Assembly (NCBI GenBank): GCA_964646755.1
Contig: CAZYIE010000004.1
Location: 1 to 64,000, forward strand
Reading direction: 5' to 3'
Length of the DNA stretch: 64,000 nt
From: MVRV01 sp964646755
Lineage (GTDB): Bacteria; Desulfobacterota; Syntrophia; Syntrophales; Smithellaceae
The stretch's first letter is position 1; every line of letters begins with the position of its first letter. Below are positions 7,653-15,888 of the stretch, piece after piece. The notes under the pieces were generated by a model. It saw only the letters and a program-made list of their open reading frames with translations. It made no database searches and was not told the DNA's origin. The position numbers and the translations under genes are program-made.

Positions 7653-8270
7653 TCATTGATTCCTTTTCAATATTCCCATTGATTCCACCATCGGTAGCTC
7701 CTCATACAACCCCGAGGCCAGAGCTATTTGATAAACGCGATAGGGTGCCTGGCCGCCTTTAGCCGGGTCGGAAAAAATATCGTGAAAAACCAGATAGCCG
7801 CCGGCAATGACATATTTTGACCAAATTTGGTAATCGGCGAGAACTGAATCATAGGCATGACTGCCATCAATAAAGACAAAACTGAGCGATGTTTGCCAGG
7901 CCTGTCCGACTATTTCTGAGCGGCCGATCACCGGAATTACAGCATCTTCCAGATGAAAATCCGATATTGTTTTGCGGAAAAGCCTTAAAGTGTCGATTTT
8001 TCCCGTTTCTCTATCCAGTAAATCCGGGTCAAAATAATCTTCACCGGGCTGTTGCTCTTCTGAACCGCAATGATGGTCGATAGAAAATAAAACAGCTCCA
8101 TTTGATTTGCAGGCACTGCCAATATAGATGGCTGACTTTCCGCAATAGCTGCCGATTTCCAGGCAGGGGCCTTTTTCACTGGCGGTCAGTGCCAAGCTGT
8201 AAAGGTGATCGGCTTCGCGGTCATCCAAAAAACCTTTTATTTCTGCTACTTTTGATTTGTCGATCTGCAA
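7653..8270 (-). CDS. class I SAM-dependent methyltransferase (Methyltransf_24-like)
   Basis: This 205-residue protein carries a SAM-binding motif I (CLEIGSYCGKS, about 36-46), an acidic strand with SIDHH near 63-67 and a second acidic strand FIDGSHAYDS (about 132-141). This pattern is typical of the Methyltransf_24 group often found with glycan or natural-product genes. Its substrate is unknown. The start codon is TTG at 8270, supported by a strong GGAGGAGG just upstream; no ATG lies nearby in frame. It is the first gene of a leftward pair with the GspE-like ATPase and diverges from nrdD. Confidence 0.8.
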   Translation of the reverse strand: MQIDKSKVAEIKGFLDDREADHLYSLALTASEKGPCLEIGSYCGKSAIYIGSACKSNGAVLFSIDHHCGSEEQQPGEDYFDPDLLDRETGKIDTLRLFRKTISDFHLEDAVIPVIGRSEIVGQAWQTSLSFVFIDGSHAYDSVLADYQIWSKYVIAGGYLVFHDIFSDPAKGGQAPYRVYQIALASGLYEELPMVESMGILKRNQ

Positions 8271-8373
8271 ATTGCTCTTCCTCCTCCGAGTTGTGTTTCT
8301 TTCATAAACTTCATATATCCAAAAAGCAAGTCGGGAATTTAATAATATTTAACAAATTAATATATTTATTTTC

Positions 8374-8427
8374 TTGATAATAACTATATGTAGTGGTATT
8401 GTGCTTTTCAACCCCAATATATAGCGT
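8374..8427 (+). promoter_or_regulatory. nrdD promoter with tandem NrdR boxes
   Basis: TTGATA (8374-8379), 17 bases, then TATTGT (8397-8402) form a sigma-70 promoter. Box 1 (8381-8396, core ACTATATGTAGTG) fills its spacer. Box 2 (8412-8427, core CCAATATATAGCG) lies just downstream. Both resemble the NrdR consensus ACACWATATATWGTGT at about 12-13 of 16 positions. Their start-to-start distance is 31 bp, the three-turn spacing typical of NrdR sites. NrdR is the ATP/dATP-sensing repressor of ribonucleotide reductase genes. Confidence 0.7.
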
Positions 8428-8476
8428 CGTCGAGGGGGTAGTAATTTTCTTTTTTTATCTATTTTACGGGGGCAAG

Positions 8477-10564
8477 ATGAATACCAAAATTAAAAAAAGA
8501 GATGGTCGTTTAGTCAAATTCAACGTGGAAAAAATCACTCACGCCATTGCCAAGGCCGGTGCCGCCACCGGTGAATTTGATCTGCAAGAAGCCCGTAAGC
8601 TAACCATCAAGGTTTTAAATCTTGCCGAAAAATTATTTGATAACCGTGTACTTAATGTGGAAGAAATTCAGGATATTGTGGAAGAAGTTCTTTTACAGTC
8701 CTCATACCGCAAGACGACCAAATCCTATATCATTTATCGCGATCAACATGCCCGTTTGCGTGATATTACCAATAAAATGGAAGTTGATCTTGTTGATCAA
8801 TATCTGAAAAAAGCTGATTGGAAAATAAATGAAAACAGCAATATGGACTATTCATTGCAGGGGTTGAACAACTACATTTCCTCGGAAGTGAGCAAGGTAT
8901 ACTGGCTTAATGAAATTTATACTCCGGAAATTAAAAAAGCTCATAATGAGGGAGATTTCCATATTCATGATTTGAGTTTGCTTTCTGTATATTGTGTCGG
9001 TTGGGATTTATACGATGTGCTTTTGCAAGGGTTCCAGGGTGTTTCTGGCAAGGTGGAAAGCAAGGCAGCCAAACATTTGCGCAGTGCTTTAGGCCAGGTG
9101 GTGAATTTCTTTTACACCTTACAGGGAGAAGCAGCCGGGGCGCAGGCTTTTTCCAATTTTGATACCCTTCTGGCTCCTTTTATCCGGTATGACAAGTTGC
9201 AATTTGTCGAAGTAAAACAGGCCCTGCAGGAATTTATTTTTAATATTAATGTTCCGACTCGGGTCGGCTTTCAGACCCCATTCACCAATGTCACATTGGA
9301 TCTTACCGTGCCCAAATATTACTCGGATCAGCATGTTATTATCGGTGGCAAGCCCCAAAAGGAAACTTATCAAGATTTTCAGGAAGAAATGAATATATTT
9401 AACAAGGCCTTCCTGCAGGTTATGGCGGAAGGCGACGCCAAGGGAAGAGTATTTACGTTCCCGATTCCTACATACAACATTACTAAAGATTTTAACTGGG
9501 ACGATCCTAATATGCTTGATTTGTGGGAAATGACCGCAAAGTACGGCGTTCCCTATTTTTCCAATTTTATTAATTCCGATATGAATCCGGAAGATGCCCG
9601 GAGCATGTGCTGCCGCCTGCGTATCGATAATCGTGAACTGGAAATGAGGGGCGGCGGGCTGTTTGGCTCTAATCCACTGACCGGCTCTATCGGCGTTATC
9701 ACTATTAACATGCCGCGCATCGCCTATCTGGCCAAGACAAAGAAAGACTTCTTGCAACGCTTGGAAAAACTGATGGAAATAGCGAAAGAAAGTCTGGAGA
9801 CAAAAAGAAAAGTTCTGGAAAAATTTACTCATGGCAATCTTTATCCTTATACCAAGTACTATTTGCGCAATGTGAATGAGAGATTTCAAGAATACTGGAA
9901 GAATCATTTTTCCACTATCGGGCTGGTTGGGATGAATGAAGCCTGTTTAAATTTGCTGGGAGTCAACATTGCCTCGAAAGAAGGCCAGGCCTTCACGAAA
10001 CAGGTTCTCGATTTTATGAGAAAGAAGCTTATAGGCTTCCAGAAGGAAACGGGAAATAATTATAATCTGGAATCGACGCCGGCGGAAGGCACTTCTTATC
10101 GACTGGCAAAGATTGATAAAGAAAAATATAGCGATATAATTTGCGCCAGCGATGGCGGTGCGAAACTTGCAGAGCCGTTTTATACAAATTCCACGCAATT
10201 GCCGGTAAACTATACCGATGATGTCTTTGAGGCACTAGATTTACAGGATGAAATTCAGGTAAAATACACTGGCGGCACAGTGTTTCATACCTTTGCCGGG
10301 GAGAGAATTGATGATCCCCAATCGGTAAAGAGATTAATTAAAAAGATGTGCTATAATTATCATTTGCCTTATATAACATTTACCCCCACCTTTAGCGTTT
10401 GCCCGTCACACGGGTATATAAAAGGTGAACAGGAAAAGTGTCCCACCTGTGCCGTGAATTGCGAGGTTTATTCCCGCGTAGTTGGTTATCTGCGCCCGGT
10501 TAAACAGTGGAATAAGGGCAAGCAGGAAGAGTTCGGGTTGCGGCAGGAATTCAGCCTCCAGTGA
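8477..10564 (+). CDS. nrdD: anaerobic ribonucleoside-triphosphate reductase (class III)
   Basis: This 695-residue glycyl-radical enzyme reduces ribonucleotides to deoxyribonucleotides without oxygen. Residues 1-92 form the ATP-cone that senses ATP/dATP. The body carries the tandem cysteine in MCCRLRID near residue 380. The C-terminus has a four-cysteine zinc site (CPSHG and CPTC) followed by the RVVGY glycyl-radical loop. The frame is open upstream, but I start at ATG 8477 because GGGGG lies just before it and the ATP-cone begins there (KIKKRDGR). It is controlled by a promoter with paired NrdR boxes and is followed, after a palindromic repeat, by its activase gene. Confidence 0.96.
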   Translation: MNTKIKKRDGRLVKFNVEKITHAIAKAGAATGEFDLQEARKLTIKVLNLAEKLFDNRVLNVEEIQDIVEEVLLQSSYRKTTKSYIIYRDQHARLRDITNKMEVDLVDQYLKKADWKINENSNMDYSLQGLNNYISSEVSKVYWLNEIYTPEIKKAHNEGDFHIHDLSLLSVYCVGWDLYDVLLQGFQGVSGKVESKAAKHLRSALGQVVNFFYTLQGEAAGAQAFSNFDTLLAPFIRYDKLQFVEVKQALQEFIFNINVPTRVGFQTPFTNVTLDLTVPKYYSDQHVIIGGKPQKETYQDFQEEMNIFNKAFLQVMAEGDAKGRVFTFPIPTYNITKDFNWDDPNMLDLWEMTAKYGVPYFSNFINSDMNPEDARSMCCRLRIDNRELEMRGGGLFGSNPLTGSIGVITINMPRIAYLAKTKKDFLQRLEKLMEIAKESLETKRKVLEKFTHGNLYPYTKYYLRNVNERFQEYWKNHFSTIGLVGMNEACLNLLGVNIASKEGQAFTKQVLDFMRKKLIGFQKETGNNYNLESTPAEGTSYRLAKIDKEKYSDIICASDGGAKLAEPFYTNSTQLPVNYTDDVFEALDLQDEIQVKYTGGTVFHTFAGERIDDPQSVKRLIKKMCYNYHLPYITFTPTFSVCPSHGYIKGEQEKCPTCAVNCEVYSRVVGYLRPVKQWNKGKQEEFGLRQEFSLQ

Positions 10565-10566
10565 TG

Positions 10567-10707
10567 GCCCCGTAAAATGTATCCGGCGCATGCCGGATGC
10601 GCTGCATCCCTTCCCGGCCTTCGCCGGGACAGGCTTGTTGCAACGTACCCATAGTACGACTCACTCCGAAGGCTTCGCGCGCCTTGCCTGCGGCCATTTT
10701 ACAGGGC
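10567..10707. repeat. 141-bp imperfect inverted repeat between nrdD and nrdG
   Basis: The ends match as inverted copies: GCCCCGTAAAATG at 10568-10580 against CATTTTACAGGGC at 10695-10707, with only one mismatch. Inside are further palindromes, CCGGCGCATGCCGG (10583-10596) and CCCGGCCTTCGCCGGG (10614-10629). The composition is far more G+C-rich than the flanking genes. No protein is encoded. It looks like a REP- or MITE-like dispersed element, and copies elsewhere in the genome would confirm this. Confidence 0.6.
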
Positions 10708-10803
10708 TGTCCTGCATTAGCTATTTCTCGACTTTGCAGATTCATTATAGTTATATTTTTTCTTCTTATTATGTATTTGCGTCTGGAAAATAGAGGTATA
10801 AAA

Positions 10804-11493
10804 ATGAAAATTGGCGGTTTGCAAAAAGTATCACTTATTGATTATCCGGGATTAATTAGTGCCATTGTTTTTTTACAGGGGTGCAATTTCAAATGCTCCT
10901 ATTGTCATAATCCCGAATTGGTGAATCCACGCTTGTTTACGCCCTGCATCTGCGAGAGCGATGTGTTTGATTTTCTTGCTACGCGCCGCGGAAAGCTCGA
11001 TGCCGTGACCATTACCGGTGGCGAGCCGACTCTCCAGTCTGATTTAGTGCACTTCATTAAGAAAATTAAAAAAATGGGCTTTGCCGTCAAACTGGACACC
11101 AACGGATCGCAGCCGCAAGTTATTAAAACCCTGCTTGCTGAAAAGTTGCTGGATTTTATTGCCATGGATATAAAGGCTCCCTGGGAGAAATATGCAGATA
11201 TTGCAGGCGTGCCGGTTGATGTTAAAAAAATAGGGGAAAGCGTGAAGAGTGTTTTGCGCGCTAAGATTCCGCATGAATTCCGCACGACGATTGTCCAATC
11301 ACAGCTTACTCCAAATGATATTTTTAAAATCGCCACACTGATTGCGGGCACAAGCAAATATGCCTTGCAGAAATTCGTTCCGACAAAAACTCTGAATAAA
11401 AAATTCCTTCAGGAAAAAAACTATCCGGATGGCGAATTAGAGAAAATCAAAAAACGCCTTGAAAAAGAAAATACCTCTGTTATAGTCAGATGA
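10804..11493 (+). CDS. nrdG: anaerobic ribonucleotide reductase activating protein (radical SAM)
   Basis: This 229-residue radical-SAM protein generates the glycyl radical on NrdD using SAM and a [4Fe-4S] cluster. The cluster ligands CNFKCSYC are at about residues 26-33, the TGGEPT motif follows near 70-75, and KLDTNG near 95-100. The start at 10804 has AGAGGT upstream and matches the family's MKIGGLQK-type beginning. The longer upstream frame would run through the 141-bp palindromic element and is rejected. It is probably co-transcribed with nrdD, although the element between them could form strong RNA hairpins. Confidence 0.93.
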   Translation: MKIGGLQKVSLIDYPGLISAIVFLQGCNFKCSYCHNPELVNPRLFTPCICESDVFDFLATRRGKLDAVTITGGEPTLQSDLVHFIKKIKKMGFAVKLDTNGSQPQVIKTLLAEKLLDFIAMDIKAPWEKYADIAGVPVDVKKIGESVKSVLRAKIPHEFRTTIVQSQLTPNDIFKIATLIAGTSKYALQKFVPTKTLNKKFLQEKNYPDGELEKIKKRLEKENTSVIVR

Positions 11494-11518
11494 CTTCCCG
11501 ACTTATAAAAGGCTGTCC

Positions 11519-13153
11519 ATGAGTCCAAACGATAAAAAGTTATGTGGCGGCATCAATGAAAATTATACGATCAATCAATTTTTAATCAGCCTGATTACTG
11601 AAGTTCAACAATTTGCGGAAAGCCATAAAGCCCAGATCAAAAGGCTCACTGAGATTGGTACTGCCTTATCGGCGGAGAAAAATCTGAACCGTCTTTTGGA
11701 AATGATTGTTGATGAGGCCCGCAAATTTACTCATGCCGATGCCGGTACGCTTTATATCATGTCGGATGATGAAACAGAGCTTAATTTTGCGATAGTTCAG
11801 AACAATTCGTTGGGTGTACGCATGGGCGGTACCGGCGGAAAAATTACCTGGGCGCCAGTGAAATTAAAGAACCCTGATGGCAGTCCTAATAACGCTAATG
11901 TTTCCGCCTATGTGGCAATATCCGGCCAGGCCGTAAATATTCCTGATGTTTATTCTGCCGCCGGCTTCAACTTTGAAGGAACGAAAAAATTTGACAAGAA
12001 TACCGGTTACCATTCTCAGTCCATGCTGGTCGTGCCTTTACGTAATCACGAAAATGACATTATCGGCGTTTTACAATTGCTCGATGCCCTGGATCCGGCC
12101 ACCGGAAAAATAATAGAATTCTCCTCAGAATACGAAGAGATGATCCTGTCTTTAGCTTCGCAGGCGGCAGTGGCACTTTCCAATAATCGACTGATTGTTG
12201 ATCTGGAAAATCTGTTAGAATCATTTATTAAAACAATTGCCACAGCCATTGATGAAAAATCTCCTTATACCGGCGGCCACGTGAAGCGAGTTGCCGAATT
12301 GACCATGACTATGGCTCGTAAAATTAACAGCGTCAATTATGGGAAATTTGCCGGCATTGAGCTTTCCACCAATCAATTACAGGAATTACGCATCGCGGCA
12401 TGGTTGCATGATGTCGGCAAGATTACCACTCCTGAGTATGTGGTAGATAAAGCAACAAAGCTGCAGACAGTACATGACCGCATTCATGATGTAAAAACCC
12501 GCATGGAATTACTTAAAAAAGATTGTTTGCAGGGAGCACAAACCGCCAATGGGCCAGCTGATAAAGCCACCGGAAGTGTCGCTGCGGAAATTCAAGCTTT
12601 AGATGAAGAATATCAGTTTCTGCTGGAAGTTAATCAGGGCAACGAATTTCTGAATGATGCAATGATTGCCCGGATTAAAGAAATTGCCAAACGTAAATGG
12701 AGTGCCGACAGCCGGACCCATCCGCTTCTCTCCGACGAAGAAGTTTACAATTTATGCATCCGGAGCGGTACGCTCACGGAAGAAGAAAGAAACATTATCA
12801 ATAATCATGCTCTCGTTACTCATAAAATGCTCTCCCAGCTTCCGTTTCCGAAGAAATTGCGTCATATCGCCGATTATGCCGCCGCTCACCACGAAAAAAT
12901 TGACGGCACCGGTTATCCTCTGGGGCTCAAAGGCGATCAGCTTTCCCTGCAATCACGAATTATTGCCATTGCCGATGTCTTTGAAGCTCTTACGGCCAAA
13001 GACCGTCCATATAAGAAAGAAAAAAGTCTGGCGGAGACCTTGAAAATAATGGAGCGCATGGCTAAAGAAAATCACATTGATGCAGATTTGTTTGAATTGT
13101 TTGTTAAGGAAAAGGTTTATGAAGACTATGCGAATGAAATGCTGGTTCCCTAA
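11519..13153 (+). CDS. GAF domain plus HD-GYP c-di-GMP phosphodiesterase-type protein
   Basis: This 544-residue soluble protein has a GAF sensor domain at about residues 40-225 and an HD-GYP domain at about 235-535. The metal-binding HD is in HDVGK (near 299-303) and the GYP signature DGTGYP is near 462-467. HD-GYP proteins hydrolyse cyclic di-GMP, and the GAF domain would bind a small ligand that controls this. There is a helical insert with charged residues inside the HD-GYP region (about 315-405) that is longer than usual. It begins 25 bases after nrdG and may share its transcript. Confidence 0.88.
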   Translation: MSPNDKKLCGGINENYTINQFLISLITEVQQFAESHKAQIKRLTEIGTALSAEKNLNRLLEMIVDEARKFTHADAGTLYIMSDDETELNFAIVQNNSLGVRMGGTGGKITWAPVKLKNPDGSPNNANVSAYVAISGQAVNIPDVYSAAGFNFEGTKKFDKNTGYHSQSMLVVPLRNHENDIIGVLQLLDALDPATGKIIEFSSEYEEMILSLASQAAVALSNNRLIVDLENLLESFIKTIATAIDEKSPYTGGHVKRVAELTMTMARKINSVNYGKFAGIELSTNQLQELRIAAWLHDVGKITTPEYVVDKATKLQTVHDRIHDVKTRMELLKKDCLQGAQTANGPADKATGSVAAEIQALDEEYQFLLEVNQGNEFLNDAMIARIKEIAKRKWSADSRTHPLLSDEEVYNLCIRSGTLTEEERNIINNHALVTHKMLSQLPFPKKLRHIADYAAAHHEKIDGTGYPLGLKGDQLSLQSRIIAIADVFEALTAKDRPYKKEKSLAETLKIMERMAKENHIDADLFELFVKEKVYEDYANEMLVP

Positions 13154-13159
13154 GGAAAC

Positions 13160-13555
13160 ATGCCAATGATCTCAATAGTAAACAACAAAATGATATTGCT
13201 GATTATCATTATCACGCTTGGTTGCGTTTCCGGATGTTGTGGCTTGCAGAAAGATTCTCTGACTGTCCGTGGTGGAGAGAATGTTACGTACCAATGCGAA
13301 AATGGCGACAGGATTGCAGCGAAGTATTATTCTCTTTCGGATGACAGCTTTAATTTCGCAAAGATTGTGCTGCCCGGAGGTAAGGAACAAACTCTCCCGC
13401 AGGCAATTTCAGCATCGGGGGCTCGCTATACGGATGATAGAGAATTGGTTTGGTGGATCAAGGGTGATGCGGCGATAGTTGAGATGCGTGACCATGATGG
13501 GAACTGGCAGTCAAAATACCGGGACTGCAAGGTGGTGTCTGAAAAAAATAATTAG
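13160..13555 (+). CDS. MliC-type lysozyme inhibitor lipoprotein
   Basis: This 131-residue protein starts with a hydrophobic signal peptide ending in a lipobox VSGC at 23-26, so it should be a membrane-anchored periplasmic lipoprotein. The mature part matches the MliC family: an early YQCENG, the SASGARYTDD stretch, and WWIKGDAA. MliC proteins bind and inhibit C-type lysozyme through the SASG loop. It starts six bases after the HD-GYP gene and is probably translationally linked to it. A cysteine near the end (RDCK) can pair with the one in YQCENG. Confidence 0.8.
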   Translation: MPMISIVNNKMILLIIIITLGCVSGCCGLQKDSLTVRGGENVTYQCENGDRIAAKYYSLSDDSFNFAKIVLPGGKEQTLPQAISASGARYTDDRELVWWIKGDAAIVEMRDHDGNWQSKYRDCKVVSEKNN

Positions 13556-13627
13556 CAGATAGCAGGCGGGATGTATTTGTTAAGATAAGTTCAATTTGCT
13601 GCAACGATCCCTTTTTTGGGTAATCTT

Positions 13628-13657
13628 GCTATCCCCCTCAGATATCAGGGGGATAGC
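13628..13657. terminator. perfect hairpin between convergent genes
   Basis: GCTATCCCCCT (13628-13638) and AGGGGGATAGC (13647-13657) pair perfectly around an 8-base loop. It lies between the MliC-like gene and the convergent hemopexin gene, a position suited to a terminator for both. Neither strand has a clear T-run, so termination is only inferred. Confidence 0.5.
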
Positions 13658-13719
13658 ATAAAAATCACGGTGCTAATCGTTCTTTAATGGCTAGGAAGGT
13701 TTCATAAAGCAGTTGTTTC

Positions 13720-14418
13720 TTACCAGATAATTCCGGGCCATGTACTGTTATCAAAGGGTTTAGGATAACCGGGGTCTGCTCTGTCAGTCTTCATGTCATA
13801 GCGAATATAATGATTGCCTTTGAAGAAATAGGCCTTTCCGTTTCCCCAGTTAACAATATCGTCAACACCATCCATCCAAATGATACCGGGCCATGTCTCG
13901 GAGTTGATGCTCTTGGGATAAGCAGGATCGGCTCTGTCAGTGGCTATGTCGTAACGAATATACTGACTGCCTTTGAAAAAATAGGCTTTTCCGTTTCCCC
14001 AGTTTACCACAGCGTCAATACCATCCGTCCAAATAATGCCAGGCCATGTCTCGGAGTTGATGCTCTTAGGATAACCGGGGTCTGCCCTGTCGGCCTTCAT
14101 GTCGTAACGGATATACTGACTGCCTTTGAAAAAATAGGCTTTTCCGTTTCCCCAGTTTACCACAGCGTCAATACCATCTGTCCAAATAATGCCAGGCCAT
14201 GTCTCTAAGTTGATTCTCTTGGGATAACCTGGATCAGCTCTGTCAGCCTTTATGTCGTAGCGAATATACTGACTGCCTTTGAAGAAATAGGCCTTTCCAT
14301 TTCCCCAGTTAACGATTCCTGTTGAGCGACTATCTGGAATATACCTTTCAGCTATTGCCGTCGTTCCTAACGCAAGAAGAAGCAAGCCGACAAACAATAT
14401 CAAAACATTCGTTTTCAT
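13720..14418 (-). CDS. secreted four-repeat hemopexin-like protein
   Basis: This 232-residue protein has a signal peptide (about residues 1-23) followed by four hemopexin-type repeats of 51 residues, each containing NWGNGKAYFFKG, YIRYD, DRADP.YPK and TWPGIIW. Hemopexin repeats form one blade each of a four-bladed propeller, so the protein looks like a single complete propeller that ends exactly at the last blade. Such domains bind proteins, metals or heme in animals, plants and some bacteria. The periplasmic or extracellular role here is unknown. AAAGGAG precedes the ATG. The blades are almost identical in DNA, suggesting recent duplication or gene conversion. Confidence 0.85.
   Translation of the reverse strand: MKTNVLILFVGLLLLALGTTAIAERYIPDSRSTGIVNWGNGKAYFFKGSQYIRYDIKADRADPGYPKRINLETWPGIIWTDGIDAVVNWGNGKAYFFKGSQYIRYDMKADRADPGYPKSINSETWPGIIWTDGIDAVVNWGNGKAYFFKGSQYIRYDIATDRADPAYPKSINSETWPGIIWMDGVDDIVNWGNGKAYFFKGNHYIRYDMKTDRADPGYPKPFDNSTWPGIIW
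13826..14302. repeat. 153-bp coding tandem repeat (hemopexin blades)
   Basis: The stretch reading CCGTTTCCCCAGTT recurs every 153 bases, for example at 13991 and 14144, and each unit encodes one 51-residue hemopexin blade. The two central units differ at only a few bases. The region is prone to misassembly or copy-number change. Confidence 0.8.
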
Positions 14419-14590
14419 ATATAACTCCTTTCGGTTTTGTGTTTTGTATTCGGAGATCCTCCGTATATATTAATAATCGAACTTCATTTTTTTTAAAAGA
14501 GAAAATTACATGTTTATAGAATGAGCGGACAGGAGGCGCCGGGGCGGGCTCGGCCAACAGAGGTATTACGAAATAGGAAAATCTTACTCT

Positions 14591-15718
14591 TCAAATCAGC
14601 GCGAGACTGTCAGCCACCGCCAATCCCGCGCGAGTGGGGCAGAGGAATCCATTCTCTATACTTACCAGTTTGTCTTCCAGCAGTGTTTCAATGATCGTTT
14701 TTTTCTCCACAAGTAGCTCGATGCCGTATTTTTGCTGATAAAGTTTAAGGTCAATTCCGGCTCGGGTACGCAAGCCCAGAAACAGGGCTTCCAGTTGTAG
14801 TTGCTCCGCCGTAAGCTCTTCCGAATCTTCAACCGGCATTTGATTTTGAGCAATTTCTGCCAGATAGTTTCTGACGGAAGACTTATTCCACCAGCGTTTT
14901 CGATCAAGAAAAGAGTGCGCTCCCGGACCTAAGCCGAGGTAGGGAATATGTCGCCAGTATTTCATGTTGTGTCTGGATTTAAGATGATCCGTGCGGGCAA
15001 AGTTGGAAACTTCATAATGGATGTAACCGGCATTTTCCAGCTCTGCGGCTGTAGTGGAAAATAATTTGAGCCCTGCTTCCTCAATGGGAAGCTGCCAGTC
15101 CTCCTGAGAATATTTTTTATAAAGGGGTGTTTTTTTGTCCAGTGATAACTGATAACAGGAAATATGTTCCGGAGAAAAAGAAACAGCTTTTTGCAAAGTA
15201 TTTTTCCATGATTTGATACTTCTACCATGAACTCCATAAATCAAATCTATCCCCATATTTTCAAATCCGGCCTGTCTTGCTGCTTCTATTGCTGCAATTG
15301 CTTCTACGGCGGAGTGCCGGCGTCCCAGAAATTGTAAAAGTTTGTCATCGAAAGATTGAATGCCGATGTTCAAACGATTAATGCCCATGCTGCGCAGTGC
15401 TCTTAAATATTCCGGGGAAATATCTCCGGGATTGGCTTCCAGCGTGATTTCCGCATCCGCGGCAATTTTATATGTTTTATGGATAGCGGATAAAATACTC
15501 GTTAACTGTTCGGGACTAAGCAGGGAAGGGGTGCCGCCGCCAATATAGATAGTGTCAAAGGAGTGGAAATGTTTGCTGTAAAATTTCATTTCTTTCCGGA
15601 TGGCCGAAAGATAGTCCGGAATGATGTTTACGGATTTAATTGAGTAGAAGCTGCAATAAGAGCATTTGCTCAGGCAAAAGGGGATGTGAATGTAAAGGCC
15701 AGACAAAGTTGACTTCAT
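14591..15718 (-). CDS. hemW: HemW-type radical SAM protein (coproporphyrinogen oxidase-like)
   Basis: This 375-residue radical-SAM protein has the cluster motif CLSKCSYC at residues 15-22 followed by Ser-Phe, then GGGTPS near 60-65 and the QSFDD element near 141-145. The C-terminal HemN-like domain is present. The length near 375 and the CxxxCxYCxF form point to HemW, a heme chaperone, rather than the coproporphyrinogen dehydrogenase HemN, which is longer and has CxxxCxFCxC. The gene stands alone on the minus strand between the hemopexin gene and lepA. Confidence 0.85.
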   Translation of the reverse strand: MKSTLSGLYIHIPFCLSKCSYCSFYSIKSVNIIPDYLSAIRKEMKFYSKHFHSFDTIYIGGGTPSLLSPEQLTSILSAIHKTYKIAADAEITLEANPGDISPEYLRALRSMGINRLNIGIQSFDDKLLQFLGRRHSAVEAIAAIEAARQAGFENMGIDLIYGVHGRSIKSWKNTLQKAVSFSPEHISCYQLSLDKKTPLYKKYSQEDWQLPIEEAGLKLFSTTAAELENAGYIHYEVSNFARTDHLKSRHNMKYWRHIPYLGLGPGAHSFLDRKRWWNKSSVRNYLAEIAQNQMPVEDSEELTAEQLQLEALFLGLRTRAGIDLKLYQQKYGIELLVEKKTIIETLLEDKLVSIENGFLCPTRAGLAVADSLALI

Positions 15719-15745
15719 TTTGTTGCCTTACTTAATACGTATTTA

Positions 15746-15888
15746 GGCTGAAGGCCGAAGACTGAAGGTCTGTTTTGTGCTTTCGGCGTTTATTATAATT
15801 ATTCCTGGATTCCCGCCTGTGCGGGAATAACAACTATTTTTACCTTTAGTCCTCAGCCCTCAGCCCTCAGCCTTCAGTCTTTAGTCTA
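15746..15888. repeat. REP-like inverted repeat with CCTCAG tandem units
   Basis: The left arm (15746-15773) reads GGCTGAAGGCCGAAGACTG and the right arm (15849-15888) holds CCCTCAGCCCTCAGCC and CTTCAGTCTTTAGTC, so the two are imperfect inverted copies with three tandem CCTCAGC-type units. In the middle, ATTCCCGC (15809-15816) and GCGGGAAT (15821-15828) form a perfect hairpin. This kind of extragenic palindrome is widespread in proteobacterial genomes. It separates lepA and hemW and could end lepA transcription. Confidence 0.6.

Noticed and set aside
10597..10803. Long N-terminal extension of NrdG
   Set aside because: It reads through the palindromic element, and the conserved NrdG start lies at 10804 with a ribosome binding site.
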